The notes under the pieces are model-generated. The model did no database searches. It was not told the origin of the DNA and saw only the letters and a program-made list of their open reading frames with translations. Both the position numbers and the translations under genes were made by a program. 64,000 nt of DNA from Aquilaria yunnanensis (taxonomy: Eukaryota; Streptophyta; Magnoliopsida; Malvales; Thymelaeaceae), in assembly GCA_039654915.1 (NCBI GenBank), contig CM077600.1:45616492-45680491 (forward strand), given 5' to 3'. Of this stretch, positions 1 through 12,388 are shown one piece after another (positions within the stretch are counted from its first letter, which is position 1; each line of letters begins with the position of its first letter).

Positions 1-250
1 CATAAAGTCTAATAAATTAGAACCCCAATGTATCCTTGGTTTCAACTTATTCTGGTCTGTGCAAGAACATCACATACTCGGAGAAAGCAAGCAACTATTT
101 TCAAACATTTTCTCAGATACGATGAATGAAGTGTCAGTAAAGAGGCGCTGATTTTCTCTCATCTTGCATTATGGAATTGAGGAATTGATCAATAAAACAG
201 AGCTGTCTGGCTCTATACAAACACAAGCACGCGTTATGGAAATACAAAAA

Positions 251-1026
251 TCAGCTGGGTGCGTCAATATGTCTGTATCTGGTAATCTCAACCCCCAGGT
301 AATCAAGAGGACCATGAACAGCAATATGAGGCTTCCCAACCTTCACACAGACAGCTGATATCTGGGGATGCTTTGCAAAAGTTGTTGAAGCAATGAGATG
401 AGCAACTGACTCGAGAAGATTCTGCGGAGGTCCTTCAACAACATCCTTCACTATTCTGTCAGTTGGGCAACTTGAAATCATTTTAGTGGGAAATCTCAAA
501 ACACATACCCATTAACATCAGAGGTTCCAGGTACATTTCATAGGGCATAACAGCAGTGAACCTCAACATTTAGATGAATAACACTCACTCATACATTTGC
601 AATTTAAAGCTCATTAAGTTGTGTGCAGCATAGCATACTCTAGAATGACCTTTGTAAATCTGAGATTTGGGGCAGACATCTTGATCTTTGTCACCATTAA
701 GATTAAGAACAGTCGATATGCACAAACATAGAAATGAAAACCAAAAGATGCCTGCTTAGAAAACCATAAGCAACTAACATTCAGGCATCCCAGATTCATG
801 AAGCATGTACAATTGGGCAAGTCACTCACCTGTAAATTGCAGTGTAACTGACAGTATCATCCAACGAGTCAGATTTACCAGCCATTCTGAGATCCATCCA
901 GGCATCTACATCCACCAAGAATTTCTGACCCAGTTTCCTTTCTTCGTCCTTCACCCCATGGAACCCATGGAACATCAATCCTCTTAGTACAAGTTTGTCA
1001 CCAGTTGGCATTCCAACGCCCTCCAT
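251..1026 (-). CDS. FOLB: dihydroneopterin aldolase (FolB type), two exons
   Basis: The enzyme converts 7,8-dihydroneopterin to 6-hydroxymethyl-dihydropterin and glycolaldehyde in folate synthesis; the plant form is cytosolic. Exon 1 is 1026-830 and exon 2 is 455-251, joined through a GT-AG intron (829-456) that splits an Arg codon (AG|A), giving 133 aa, the usual length. Exon 1 carries the family opening GLMFHGFHGVKDEE and the active-site Tyr region (TVSYTAIYR). Exon 2 carries the NLLES Glu region and the KVGKPHI Lys region, then LDYLGVEITR near the C-terminus. No transit peptide is visible. A splice-acceptor-like CAG lies just before the ATG, and a GC-richer stretch at about 1490-1660 looks like a 5' leader exon, so a 5'UTR intron is likely (inference). 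All key residues are present, so it is probably functional. Confidence 0.93.
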
Positions 1027-1660
1027 CTCACTGCTTGAATTTCATTACCGCTATGTTGAAAAGGGATGGTAGATAATTACAGGCAACAAACAATCTACCA
1101 AAACACAACTCCAATCGATTTAAAAACAGTCATCTTTAACTCCATAAAAATATTACAATAACTAGCCATCGCAATTCTAAAAACTTAGCCCAGTGATTCA
1201 AATGCCGAAATTCCAGTCACAAGAGTCAATTGAAACACGAGTCAAACATCTAATAACCCCCAACAAATTTATTCCAATTCCGTAACCACTGTTCTTCTTA
1301 AGACGGAACACACAACTATCCACGCTACAGTTACAGAAATCATAGGCATCGCCGTAACGATGAGGTTTTCATTTGGATACACAGACGAAACAGAAATAGA
1401 GGACCGAAATAAAAATGAAGAAGAAAAGGAGTAAATATAGAAAGATTAAGCAGAGATTGCATAGTTGAAAGGAAACACCTGCCGGATCTCTTGAACTTCT
1501 GGCAAACAACGACGTGCTCCACTCCGGGCGGGATCCGGACGATGCCGACTGAGAGTAGGAGGCCTCTGAGGGAAAGCGAAGAGACTGGGTGAGGAAGCTC
1601 AAAGCCGATGCCGATTGCCGACAGCACATGGGCGCTGAACGCTGTTGGCTATTGGTATCG

Positions 1661-3190
1661 GTCAAGCCCTATTTGATTCTGTGGACAGAAGTCTCTTACG
1701 TTTATGTTTTGTTTTTGAAAAAATGGACGGTTTCCCAAACTATATTTCCGAATTTTTAGTGCAACGACCAACCAACCAACCAACCAAACGTTTGGTATTA
1801 GTATCAAAACGAGTAGTACGAGTACGTGCAAAACTGTAAATCAGACAAACCTAAAGTACAAGGGGGTGGTGTGGCACTGGCACGTAATATATTTGAGATT
1901 ATGTCAGAATTGTACAGTGGCCACATCCACATATAATTTGGTAAAAAGGAAATCTCTCCGCTGATTCTTCTCTGTGATTGGACCACAGTAGTATGGTTTG
2001 CAACTTTGGATATGTTGATAAGAATTGAATAGTACCACCAACTCTGATGCATGGTTCTTACTTCTTACTGTCTGCAAACAGGTTTGTAGCAAGAACTTTG
2101 AACAAGGTATCATTGTCAAACGCCGCCTTTACATCAGCAACGGAGTTAGGATTTTATGATTAAGTCAGTTAATATTAAATCTGTGATGGAACTATTGTTA
2201 TATAAGTAATGAATCCAATTTTTATTTACTTTCAAGTACTTGCAAATTTCTCAAAAAACCAACAATTAATGTTGTTGTGAATTTAGTCCTCCATCTTTAA
2301 AATATACTTATTCAATCTCCATATTTTAAGGAGGAAACCACTTTTATTTGCCTAATTTGTCCCGTGGTTTGATCTAACCTACATTTTGTCCCTTCTATTT
2401 TAAAAAACTTACACTTTACCTCCTACTTTGTTTATAGTGTCCAACAACAATTTTTGAAACCCTAAATTAAACTATCTAATAACCATGTACCAGTAGTTTT
2501 AAAAAAAATTTATATTTTTTTCATAGCTAACTGACATTTAAAAAATATTGATATGCATTTATAGGAAGAAAAATAAATTTACAAAAAGGAAAAACTGATA
2601 GTTTAAAATATCTATTAATTATAAAAAATATTAGAGAGACCAAAATTACCAAAAGATACAATTTAGATTACAGTTTCAAAATTTATATATTATTGAACAC
2701 TACAAAAGAACCAGGGGTAAAGTATAAGTTTTCAAAAATAAATTGGACAAATTGTAAGTTTTCAAAAGATATTTTTTTTTATTTTTCAGTTTTTTTATGT
2801 TTTTAACTTAATTATCGTTGGTTTGTTCTTGTGTTTCCATTGTTCTGTCATGAAAAAAATATCTGCTTTTCATTTTTGTTCTTTTTTAAGTTCCTATATT
2901 CAAACATAGTTTAAAAAAAAATAAATGTAAAATATGTAAAAATAAAAAGAGGTCTAACAAGAGAACTAATAAAAGAATGGATAATATTCATAAAAAAACA
3001 AACTTACTAAAAGGACAAATAAGAACCAATAAAAGAACAAATAAAACATGTAAAAATGATTAAAAAAAACACGAAGACGTACGCATCAGCAAATTCACAC
3101 AAGACCTACTCTATATATTTATATACATGGTGGACAACGTCTAACAATTTAGAAAATAAAAGCAAAATTGCCCAATAAATAGCTGGATTA
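1661..3190. other. AT-rich intergenic DNA, no gene seen
   Basis: No credible coding exon on either strand. It holds simple AT-rich sequence and one decayed inverted-repeat element at about 2376-2760. Confidence 0.6.
2376..2760. repeat. small inverted-repeat element, MITE-like
   Basis: The left arm from 2376 (ACATTTTGTCCCTTCTATTT...) matches, on the opposite strand, the right arm ending near 2760 over roughly 60-70 bases with mismatches. Both contain the series 'TTGTCC...AACTTA.ACTTTACC'. The interior is AT-rich and non-coding. No clean target duplication was found, so the class is uncertain. Confidence 0.45.
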
Positions 3191-3191
3191 A

Positions 3192-3438
3192 ATGGCGTAT
3201 TCTACTGTACTACCAACTGCAACTCATATTGCAAGCCCTTTTGGAAGCAGCAAAAGCAATGACTAATCTTTGTCTCTCCGATTGCGTTTAGGTTTTACAG
3301 GCGCTAAGAGGAGCTACACCTCACATGAATCTTTTAGTCCAGCAGATTATTTCGCATTTTGAAGGTTCAACAAAGACTTCAGCGGTGATTGTTCCAGGAG
3401 AGAAAGTAATGGCAGCTCATCATTCTCTCCTTGCTTAG
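3192..3438 (+). pseudogene. possible gene remnant, unidentified
   Basis: A short frame at 3192-3263 opens with MAYSTVLPTATHIASPFG and stops after 23 residues. A splice-acceptor-like TTTACAG at 3294-3300 precedes an open frame 3301-3438 (45 codons, starting ALRGATPHMNLLVQQIISHF) ending in TAG. The second piece has a protein-like composition, but I do not recognise the family. It could be the 3' exon of a decayed gene or chance sequence. No partner exons are visible nearby. Confidence 0.22.
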
Positions 3439-4271
3439 TTTCTTTCCTTCCGTTATATTCTGATTAAAAAAAATTGCAACTTATTGTTGAGGTAATTTTA
3501 TAAAAATATTTGGAATACGTCAAAGGTGGAAGAAGAATATGATATTTCATTTTTAAATATCTCTTTGCCATAACTAAGACTTGGAGTTGTAGGTCAAGAC
3601 AAGGAGGAATGAGTTTGCTTGACTCTATCATATGGTTTCTCTTACAGCGGCTTTGATCCTCTGTATCTGGAGGCACTAATAATTCTGTAGAGTAACTGGA
3701 ATCTAAAGGAATCCCGTCAGCGGAAGGTTAGATAAGTGTTGATTGAGTTGGATTCTTAGGTTTTGATATCTGAAATTAAAAGCTCTTATGTTCATTACTA
3801 ATTTTATTTTAGCTTTCTTATTGATGAGATTAGGTGTCTTGGTTCTTTCTTTTCATATTGTTCTTTCTTTTTTTTTTGTTATGCGTATTGTTAATATGTT
3901 GCTCATGTTCTTACCCAAAGGGTTTTAGATAACTTAGTAATACTTTCTTTGGGCGAGGTTTCCAGCTTTGTAACGTTCTTTTTGCTAATAAATAGAATTT
4001 CTCGTGCATTGCTTAAAAACAAAAACTAAGACATGGATATTGTTAATTAAAATTTTTTTACGTTGTGCCAATTTTCGAGCACTTACCGACAGCAACAAAA
4101 GACAGGGCTCTTTTCCTCTTTTTATTTTTAATTATAATTTTTTTTTTTCAAAATCTTTCCTAATTCGCTCGTTATGCGTAAAAGACGAGAAGAATTGGAA
4201 TGGCATATAAGTTGAGAACTAAGTGCCCGGACTCGCCGGACAAAGGGCACTCAACTCTAGTGCCAATCATA

Positions 4272-5516
4272 GGGTAAAATTTAAATTTAGTCTCTTAATT
4301 ATTTAATTTGTTTTAAAATGACCCTCTAACTGTAAAATTAACTATTAAGATCCTTTAATTTAAGCAACACATTCAATTTGAATCTCATTCGTTAGTTGAG
4401 CCATCATTTTAGATGAAATTTGCCTATATAGTACCAACAATGTCTCATGGCTTCATCTTTAACTAAAATGGATGACTATTTTAAATAGAAATAAAAATTT
4501 AAATCCAAACTGATACAAATATAAAATCTGGGACTTAAAACATGAGTTAGCCCCAATTATTTAGATGTAATTCTGTGAAAATGGTGATGGTAAAAATTAT
4601 TTCTACAGAAGATTGGGATCAAACCTGACGATGGCTTGTGATCGAACCAGGCACCTCATTCTTCTAGTCATCGACAACCGTGCGAATCGACGGAGACAGT
4701 GGCAATCAGAATCAAATCTCTAGCCTAGACACTCGAATCAGAAAATCGGAAGAGGGGTGGGAGGAGAATCGGAGCGGTTGTCAGGGCGGGAGGAGAATCG
4801 GAGAGAGTAGGACGACGGTTTCATGGGAGAGGGATGGAGAGAATCGAACATGGTGGCAATGGTGCTCGTTGAGGGATGAGGGTTTCATGGGAGAGAGACA
4901 GAGAGAATCAGAGATGGTGGGAAGAGGGCTTGGTGGGAGAGAAACGAAGAGAATCTAAGATGGTGGCGCCAAAATCAATGAAACTGGCGAAACGATCTGG
5001 CTGGTCCACTTTGAGGAGCGAAACTGTCAGCCATGTGTCATTTGCATTTGAGAAGGGTGAAGGATGCATTGATTTGCTAAGGACAAGGATGACCCTGCCC
5101 GAATTTTGGTGACAGATGACTGGCGACACCAGGCGGTGGATGCTAGAAGGTTCAGAGAGAGAGATGAAAGAAATTCAAGAAAGTGTCTAGGGAGAAGGTG
5201 AAACCAAATATGAGAAAATTGTATTTTAACTCCCAAATTATATGTTTGTGCCAGTTGGGGTCAAAATCAAATTGTCTTATACAATATAGTCATTCATAGT
5301 AGTCAAAGAAGACGCCACATCAACATTTTTGGGTCCCATCAGAATTTTTTAGACTGCCACATCAGCATTTCCATTGAAGGTAACGCTGAAGCTGATGGAA
5401 GGACCTCAATTAAGACATGATATTTGTGTTAAGGGACTTTATTAGGATAAATTGAAGATAAGGGACCATATATGGGACGATTGTAAAAGTTAGGGAACTG
5501 TAAATGGATTTTACCC
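4272..5516. mobile_element. decayed Mutator-like non-autonomous element
   Basis: The left end reads GGGTAAAATTTAAATTTAGT. The complement of the right end reads GGGTAAAATCCATTTACAGT, and the similarity continues inward ('CCCTAA' blocks). The flanking ten bases (GCCAATCATA and GTCAAAGATA) agree at 7 of 10 positions, as expected of an old 10-bp target duplication. The interior (about 4680-5230) is GC-richer and purine-skewed, with short open frames but no recognisable protein. The end sequence resembles that of the element at 6949-8769, so the two are probably related families. Confidence 0.6.
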
Positions 5517-5725
5517 GTCAAAGATATATATGTGTGCGTGTATCATTTTCCTTTTTTTTGGAAAAAAATAGCCGGTTAAAGTTACAAACTATTGTAAAGG
5601 TAGAGCGGATAATTCCACGGACCAATTCAAATCCACTCGTTGCCGAGTCACTGATACTGATGACGGATGACTTAACATCTTAAGAATTGTGTTCTTTTTC
5701 CAAAAAAAAAATAAAAAATCAAGTA

Positions 5726-5966
5726 CTCTTCCTCAGTTTAATATTAGTTGTTCCTTTTATTTCTTTTTTACTAAAGTTTGACTTAAATATATTTATATTA
5801 ATAGGAATTTAAAAAATTTAAAAAAATGATATTTAGAAACTAAAATCTTTAAAGTTTCATTTTCATGTAAAAATTTCATCTTTTTATAATAAATTTTAAA
5901 AAAAATAAAATTATAAATTAATTATTGTGAATAGTAAAGAGTACAGCTTTTATGAAACAGAGGGAG
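5726..5966. mobile_element. Stowaway-like MITE (Tc1/Mariner type)
   Basis: A 241-bp element with inverted ends CTCTTCCTCAGTTT and, on the complement, CTCCCTCTGTTTCA. It is flanked on both sides by the dinucleotide TA (5724-5725 and 5967-5968), the canonical Stowaway target duplication. AT-rich and non-coding. A second family member is at 28217-28452. Confidence 0.75.
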
Positions 5967-5968
5967 TA

Positions 5969-6938
5969 GTTTTTATTAGTAATGTGTACTCACGCATCAC
6001 CTAATACGGACTCATTTATTGTAATCCCTCTGTAACAATTCGTACGATTCATTGTTTTTCATATAGTTTTATGTAATCTTTTATTTTTTAACATCTTCCA
6101 AATTGTATGACAAACATCAATTTTTTTAAAATAGTATAGTGAATTGAACAATAATTTTTGGCTTCTTTAGAAAAATTATTTATTATTTTGGGAAATCCTA
6201 AAATAGAAAATAGATTGGACGAAAATAAAGTTAGTTTTGTTCCATGAAAAATAGAGGGAAATGACAATTACATTAAAAAAGATAACTTACTCCTTTATGC
6301 TATCTTCCAATGAGGTAACAATGGTAGAAAATAATAAAGATTTTTAAGTCACAGTAATAATTAATTATTCAAAATTTAAGATAGAGCCTACCATGCCACT
6401 TTTCAATAACAAAATTTTTTTGTGATTAAAATAATAAATTTCATCACAGTCATAGGGTCCGCAAGGAATTAGAAGTGATTCTAGAAGAGCCCGACGTTTT
6501 GTTTAAAATTGAAATTCACTTCATCTCGGGTCAATAGAACCACAAGTATTACTAGTTCGTAAGCTTTTTTATGATTATCTACAGGTTAATTCTGAGAATA
6601 TTTACTTATAGCAAAACTAAACTAGCTGAGGGGTTAATAGGATCAGACCTGCTCACACTGGCCTGGGTGAACAAGGATTGGTGTATTCTGTGATGAAAGA
6701 CAATATAAAAAATCTGAATTATATCTTCAGCGAAAATTCTTTAATAAATAAGTCAACTCTCGAAATAAATATGCGGAGTGACCACATAAGTAGAGTATTT
6801 TGTGCGCCATTGACTGATTTTATATCACCATCATAATAATAAGACGACGGTTATTGAGACATGAAAAAAGAAGGGACCTCTTCTGGTTATAAATATGTCT
6901 CTTTCATGATTCTCTTTGTTCACCGCTTTACTGTACTA
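5969..6938. other. AT-rich intergenic DNA, no gene seen
   Basis: Low-complexity AT-rich sequence without coding exons, RNA genes or complete repeats that I can support. Confidence 0.6.
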
Positions 6939-6948
6939 TTTTAAAAAC

Positions 6949-8769
6949 GAGTAAATGTCATTTATGGTTCCTAACCTTATTACGTCATCTTAAACGGGTC
7001 CTTAACCTTTATTTTATCTTCTTACAGTCCCTAACCTCCCTATTTCTGTCTCAATCGTAGTTATTCCATCATTTTTATAGTTAACTTTGATGGAATTTTT
7101 GTGACAGACACCAACATTGGCCTTACATTTTTTTATTCCCACTCAAATAACCTTTAAGTTAATAAATTTATCACTATAATCATCATCTCCTCCTTTCACC
7201 ATCTCCGGCCACCACATCCCAACCCATTTATTCCAACCTCTACCACCGCCATGACCGATGCTCTCCACTTCACCCACATCCACACCACCTCTGCCGCACC
7301 ACCTCCCATTTCTCTTCCAACCCTCTCACATTTATCGTCCTTTCTCTTCTCCTATTCTATTTCTACTTCTTCGTCAAGTCTAGACCTAATTCTTCTCCAA
7401 CAAAATTCAAACTTTAGATTTCTCAGCTCACTAACATTATCTAAAGCTTGACCGCAGAACCTAGTTATGCAAAAGTTCTAAAGAACCCCAAAATTACTCA
7501 TTTCCACTCAATAATTCAAAAGAAAAATCATCGATCAATCATTCACAAACAATCATACAAGGACAAAGCTTCTTAAATAAAAGCAAACTAGCCCCAAGTA
7601 GCCTATGGCTTTTCAATTGAAGGACATATTAAGATGAATGACGCTACAAGAAAAGATTAGGAAGATGACCCAGATTGGTAGAAGCATCACCATTGCCCAA
7701 ATAATACGAGCTACATTATTCCATTGGTAGTCTCTGCTCAAACCCCTTTTGTTTATGTTTAACTAAGACAATGCAATGCCAAGCTATTCTTGATGTTCTT
7801 GTTTTTCTTCTAATTCTCCTTATTGAGAAAAAAAAATAACAAATGTGTTTTCTTCTCTGCCTTCGTTCGTTTGGCCGATTTTCTTCTATGCTCTTGTTCT
7901 CTTCTACTTCTTGCCGATTATCTTTGATCTGTCTCAAGTTGGGGGTTTTCCTGAAGATTTCCCTCAACAATAGAACCTTGGAGATGTCAAAAATTTATTA
8001 GGATTTAAGATCAATTCAAATGAATGAGGGCTAAATTAGGATGGAGAGGATTCATGATTGTTTTGAACAAACCTAAGCGATTCGCCCAAATCTCTCTCCT
8101 GTTGTGCAAGGTAATCAAGCAAACCCAACGAATCCACACACACAGTTCACGGTGATGAGCACCAAGGTGCGAACAATGAGGAACTAGAGGAAAAGGGAAG
8201 GTTGATGATGACAATGATGGTGGGGTGTGACAGTGATGAGAGTGATTGCGGTTGTTGTTAAGATGATGAGACAAAGAGCCGAATTAGGGGCAATTGAGAG
8301 TGAGATTTTTATGATGAGATTGATTGAGATTAAGGCAAAGTGCCGATTCAAGCAAAAAGCCAATCCATATGACATTGCTTGGATTCTTTTAAGTTTTTTT
8401 AACATTTGCTTCATCTAGGGAATTGGTGATGTGTGAGAGTATTAAATTTTCATGAGTTTGTTTTGAGTGATAGGAATAAATGGGCTGGGATGTAGTGGCC
8501 GAAGATGGTGAGGGAGGAAGAGAGGGGGATATAATGATTGTAGTAATAAATTTATTAGCTTAAATGTTATTTGAGTGGAAATAAAAAAATTGTAAGACTA
8601 ATGTTGGTATTTATCACAAAAATTTTGTCACAATTAACCATGAAACTGATGGAAGGATTATGATTAAGATAGAAATAGGGAGGTTTGGGACTTTAGGTGG
8701 ATAATATGAAGGTTAGGGACCCGTTTAGGATAATGTGATAAGGTTAGGGACTATAAATGAAATTTACCC
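6949..8769. mobile_element. Mutator-like long-TIR element, 1821 bp, perfect 10-bp target duplication
   Basis: The ends are GAGTAAATGTCATTTATGGT and, on the complement, GGGTAAATTTCATTTATAGT. The inverted repeats can be followed inward for about 200 bases continuously (for example CCTAACCTCCCTATTTCT on both arms) and again near 7200/8500. The element is flanked by an exact direct repeat TTTTAAAAAC at 6939-6948 and 8770-8779. No transposase is encoded. Short frames at 7251-7451 (Thr/Ser/Pro-rich) and the interior are not recognisable proteins. Ends plus a 10-bp duplication fit the Mutator superfamily; it is non-autonomous. Confidence 0.82.
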
Positions 8770-9314
8770 TTTTAAAAACATAACCAAAACTTTCTGTTCT
8801 TCCTACTTTCTTCTCCTCTGTTTACTGCTGCTTTCGCTGATTGCTGGTGCTATATTCACATCATCAATTCCCACCAGTGAATTCTTTTCACCATGAGGAC
8901 ACTGCCCAGGCCAAAGTTTGAGTCCAAATCCTTTTAAACACTTGCACAAAAAATAATGAAAATGTACAGCGTTGCTCAATGCCCTTAAAATTTTGAGAAA
9001 TATGCAAAGTAACCCAAATTATTTACAAACTCTCACATATACATACACATTTTCTTTTTTCGGTTCATGGGAAGGAGGCTAACTAGCTAAGGGGTTGAAT
9101 TTTTTATTTTTCCCCACTAAATAGATTTCCATAATAACGACAACCTTTGGCTGTTAGATTTATAAAATTTTCATACTAATAATGGTATGAGAGAAAATTA
9201 TAGAAAAAGTATTAAAAAATCATAAAATTGGTTCTACTTATTAATGGACGTAGTGATGGAAAATTTTATAGAACTCTTATGCATGGTAGGGAAAACTCTT
9301 CAATCTCACGCGAA

Positions 9315-9705
9315 GGAAATCAAGAATTAATTGATTTTAATTTAAGTCAACTTAATTCAAAATTATTTATTTTTTATTACCAAAACAATAGTTTATTTTT
9401 ATTTTTAAATTTTTTTTACTTGAGACCAATTTAATTTAAAATTTAATATTATGTAGATGCAATAATCAATTTAAAAGTATGTTTTCATAATGTTATTAAA
9501 TTTTTTATAAAATTTTCTTCTTAATGCCTAAAAATATAAAAATAATAAAAATTTAAAAAGATTATAAAAATTATAGTTTCAATGAATTATTACACTTATA
9601 TAATATTAACTTTTAAATAAAATTAATTTTAAGTAAAAATATATAAAAATAAAAATATGTCATTCTAGACTAAGTTGATTTAAATTAAAATTGAATTGCC
9701 TTCAA
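9315..9705. repeat. AT-rich MITE-like inverted repeat, also present near 38.6 kb
   Basis: The left arm near 9327 (TTTTAATTTAAGTCAACTTA) is mirrored by the right arm near 9670-9705 (TAAGTTGATTTAAATTAAAA). The left 220 bases also resemble 38555-38740 in direct orientation, so this is a dispersed family. Non-coding, boundaries approximate. Confidence 0.5.
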
Positions 9706-11370
9706 GTTACTATCAAAATAATTATGTTAGGTTGTCTGACCGTACGTGATGAGTAAAATTCATTTAACAGAATAATGATAATTATAGGAGATATTTTTTT
9801 CCTCTTTGTCTTGTACCTTCACGGTGACTTGGTTCTTTCTATTTAAGCCCTCATATATTTCCGTCAACCATTCTTTCATATTCAAAACGCCTGTATGAAT
9901 GCATTTATTCATAGATATATGTGTGGGACATAGTAAGAAATAGGAAAGAAATTCTGAAGTTATACTTTAAACCCGCCAAGCTGATTTAGTGTTTTGATAT
10001 GGTAGTTAAACTTCTAGATGAAAGTTATAGGCTATGGGTGGCAGCAGAGGAAGTAGGATTTTTGGTTCCAGGACCGAGCCCGGAGGAGAGGGATGGCGTG
10101 ACAGAGAGGCAAAGCTAGAAATTCGGACTAAATCATACTAATTCAAAGATAAGGAAGCAACTCGTATGATTTGAAAAAGTTAGAAGACTAGTGGTGCATT
10201 TAGGCCATGTAAGAACTTCTGCTTAGGGTTAGAGGAAATAATTACTCATTTAGTCCCTATTTTTTTAGAGATTACCTCACTGCCCCCTCATCTTTATATT
10301 CTTTCATAATTTTCAGGAGGGCAAGAATGGATATTCAACCCCTAACTTCTTTTGAATTAACCAACTAAGTAGCTCTTATATAAATTTTTTCAAAATTTTC
10401 GGAGGGCAATAGCACCCCTTACCCCAATGATGGTCTGCTACTGATGTGTGGTTTAGGGTGTGACACCAGATGTTTGATGGCAATGCTAATGATGAAGGCT
10501 TGAAACCTAAGTTGGATATTTTTGAAGAGCTCAGAGAAGATGTCTGAATCTACATAATCTATTTTTTTTCTTACTCACAATTCATTATAATTATTACAAA
10601 ATTACTATTGATAGAGTTTGGGGTAAATTGCTTACCGTGCAAAATTTGAAAAATTTAGACTGTAATTAGAATACTTTTAAATTTGTCATTTTTTAAAAAA
10701 TATATTCCCCTTTTGTTAACTCAGCTGAGGTGAACTGAGTGGAACGTAGCTGCGATCTTGAATCTTGATTTCCGTTGGGTACCCAAAGGCAAGACACGGC
10801 ACGAGTGACGCGTTCATACGATTGTTTAACACGCATACGGCTCCTAAAATTGGGAATTGGCTGCCATTTTATTTAACGATCCTCTGCTGGGAAATTGCTA
10901 ATCATGAATAAGGACAGAAGCCAATCGCATCTATTAATAGATATGAAAGCAGGAAGAATGGCAATATTGGAACACCCTACTCCCATTTTCTGTCATTCAT
11001 ATATTTAAATGATGCCATGTGTACTTTAATCTGTAATGTTCCATATTTGCCCACACATAAGAAACGCATCACTCATTTATAACTTCTCAAACCCACGTTC
11101 GGATATTTTCGGATATTTTCAGTTCATTTTTTTTGGCAACCCACGTTCGGATATTCAAACTTTGTTAAATTTCATCCAATTAATTTTACCTCTTCTTTAA
11201 TTTAACCCCCACTACTTCCTGTTCTCCCCGTTTTGGCGGCACAGTTATTGTTTTTAACTACTTCCACTTTTGGCGTTAATAAGTCGTGGCAATTATCCAC
11301 AACTCCTACTTCCCAGTTATGCGCACTACTCCACTAAAACTCTCGATTACAATATTCAGTTACATTTTCT
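9706..11370. other. intergenic DNA, no gene seen
   Basis: No coding exon could be supported. A short direct repeat of CCCACGTTCGGATATT occurs at about 11093 and 11143. If Helitron 1 includes the gene at 12389, its 5' end should lie in or upstream of this stretch, but I could not identify it. Confidence 0.5.
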
Positions 11371-11377
11371 ATATTCA

Positions 11378-11385
11378 TATAAATA
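11378..11385 (+). promoter_or_regulatory. TATA box (TATAAATA), candidate promoter of the dsRBD-like gene
   Basis: TATAAATA lies about 1 kb upstream of the ATG at 12389. The second copy of the gene (60154-60693, minus) also has TATAAATA about 0.77 kb upstream of its ATG. In both cases a splice-acceptor-like AG sits one to five bases before the ATG, which suggests an intron in the 5'UTR. Confidence 0.4.
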
Positions 11386-12020
11386 TATTAACAGAGTCCA
11401 CTAACATCACAACACTTCTACCAAGCAACAAAAAGTTATTCCTGAAGAGTTAATTCCGTTGTTCCAGCAGGTGTTGGCCTCCGGTGCACACTTCTTATCG
11501 TGTCTGCAAACAAGAGGGTGATTCTTGCAGCTTCAGTATGTGATTACCAGAAAATTATAGTACCAAATATGAGGAAACTTACAGTTTTTCCTTCAATTGC
11601 AGTGTTGACTTCATCTGTGGAAGGAACAAAAGTGGCCAGAAACAGCATCCTAAACCAGGTTTCCCTAATCAGTTTCAGCTTCATTTGGAAATCTGAAACA
11701 AAGACCATCAGTCAACAATCACTTTCATTGCTCTCATATTCATTCATATTTTTTAAAACTGCAGAGTAAATTGTCTTCTCCTCTACGTTTTGGACACTTG
11801 CTCCTCAAGATATCTTTGCTACACTATCAGGTTCATTCTAAAAAATTACTGCAGCCATTTTTTTGGTTTCCTGAAATGTTTATTCTATGAACTGTGGCAA
11901 TTGGATAGATACTATGCTTTTGTCTTTTATGTTAGAATGTTAGTGTTAATTATTTTAAGGAATTTAGGAAACAAAACTTACATTCTACCTCATCAACTAT
12001 CCGTTTCTTGTCAAAAGCTC

Positions 12021-12366
12021 AGTTTGAAGAGTGCAATGTGGTTCAATTCTTTATGAAATTCACAATTCTCACACACTGAAAACTCAGCATTCATTACCTA
12101 TTTTTCCAATTTCTAGCAGCAGTAAATGCTTCACAAAAAAGGCCTTAAACTTTCTCATCTGATATGTTTTTTTTTCATGTTTCATAAAAATAGTTTTGAG
12201 TGCAATGTAGTTCAATTATTTATAAAATTCACAATTCTCACACTGAAACTCAGCATTCATTACGTATTTTTTCCACATTCTAGCAGCAGTAAATGCTTCA
12301 GAAAACCACGCCTTACACTTTTTCATCTCATATGTTTTTGACATGTTTCACAAAAAGATTTAAGTG
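12021..12366 (+). repeat. two tandem copies of a ~172-bp unit in the leader of the dsRBD-like gene
   Basis: 12021-12193 and 12194-12366 share long identical blocks (AGTGCAATGT, AATTCACAATTCTCACAC, CAGCATTCATTAC, CAGCAGTAAATGCTTCA). The second copy ends just before the coding start and contributes the splice-acceptor region. Confidence 0.8.
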
Positions 12367-12388
12367 CTAAAACGGCTTTTCACGCAGA

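Noticed and set aside
11500..11769. Open frame starting SANKRVILAASVCDYQKI upstream of the dsRBD-like gene
   Set aside because: It has no ATG and no counterpart at the second dsRBD-like gene; it is more likely leader exon and intron sequence.
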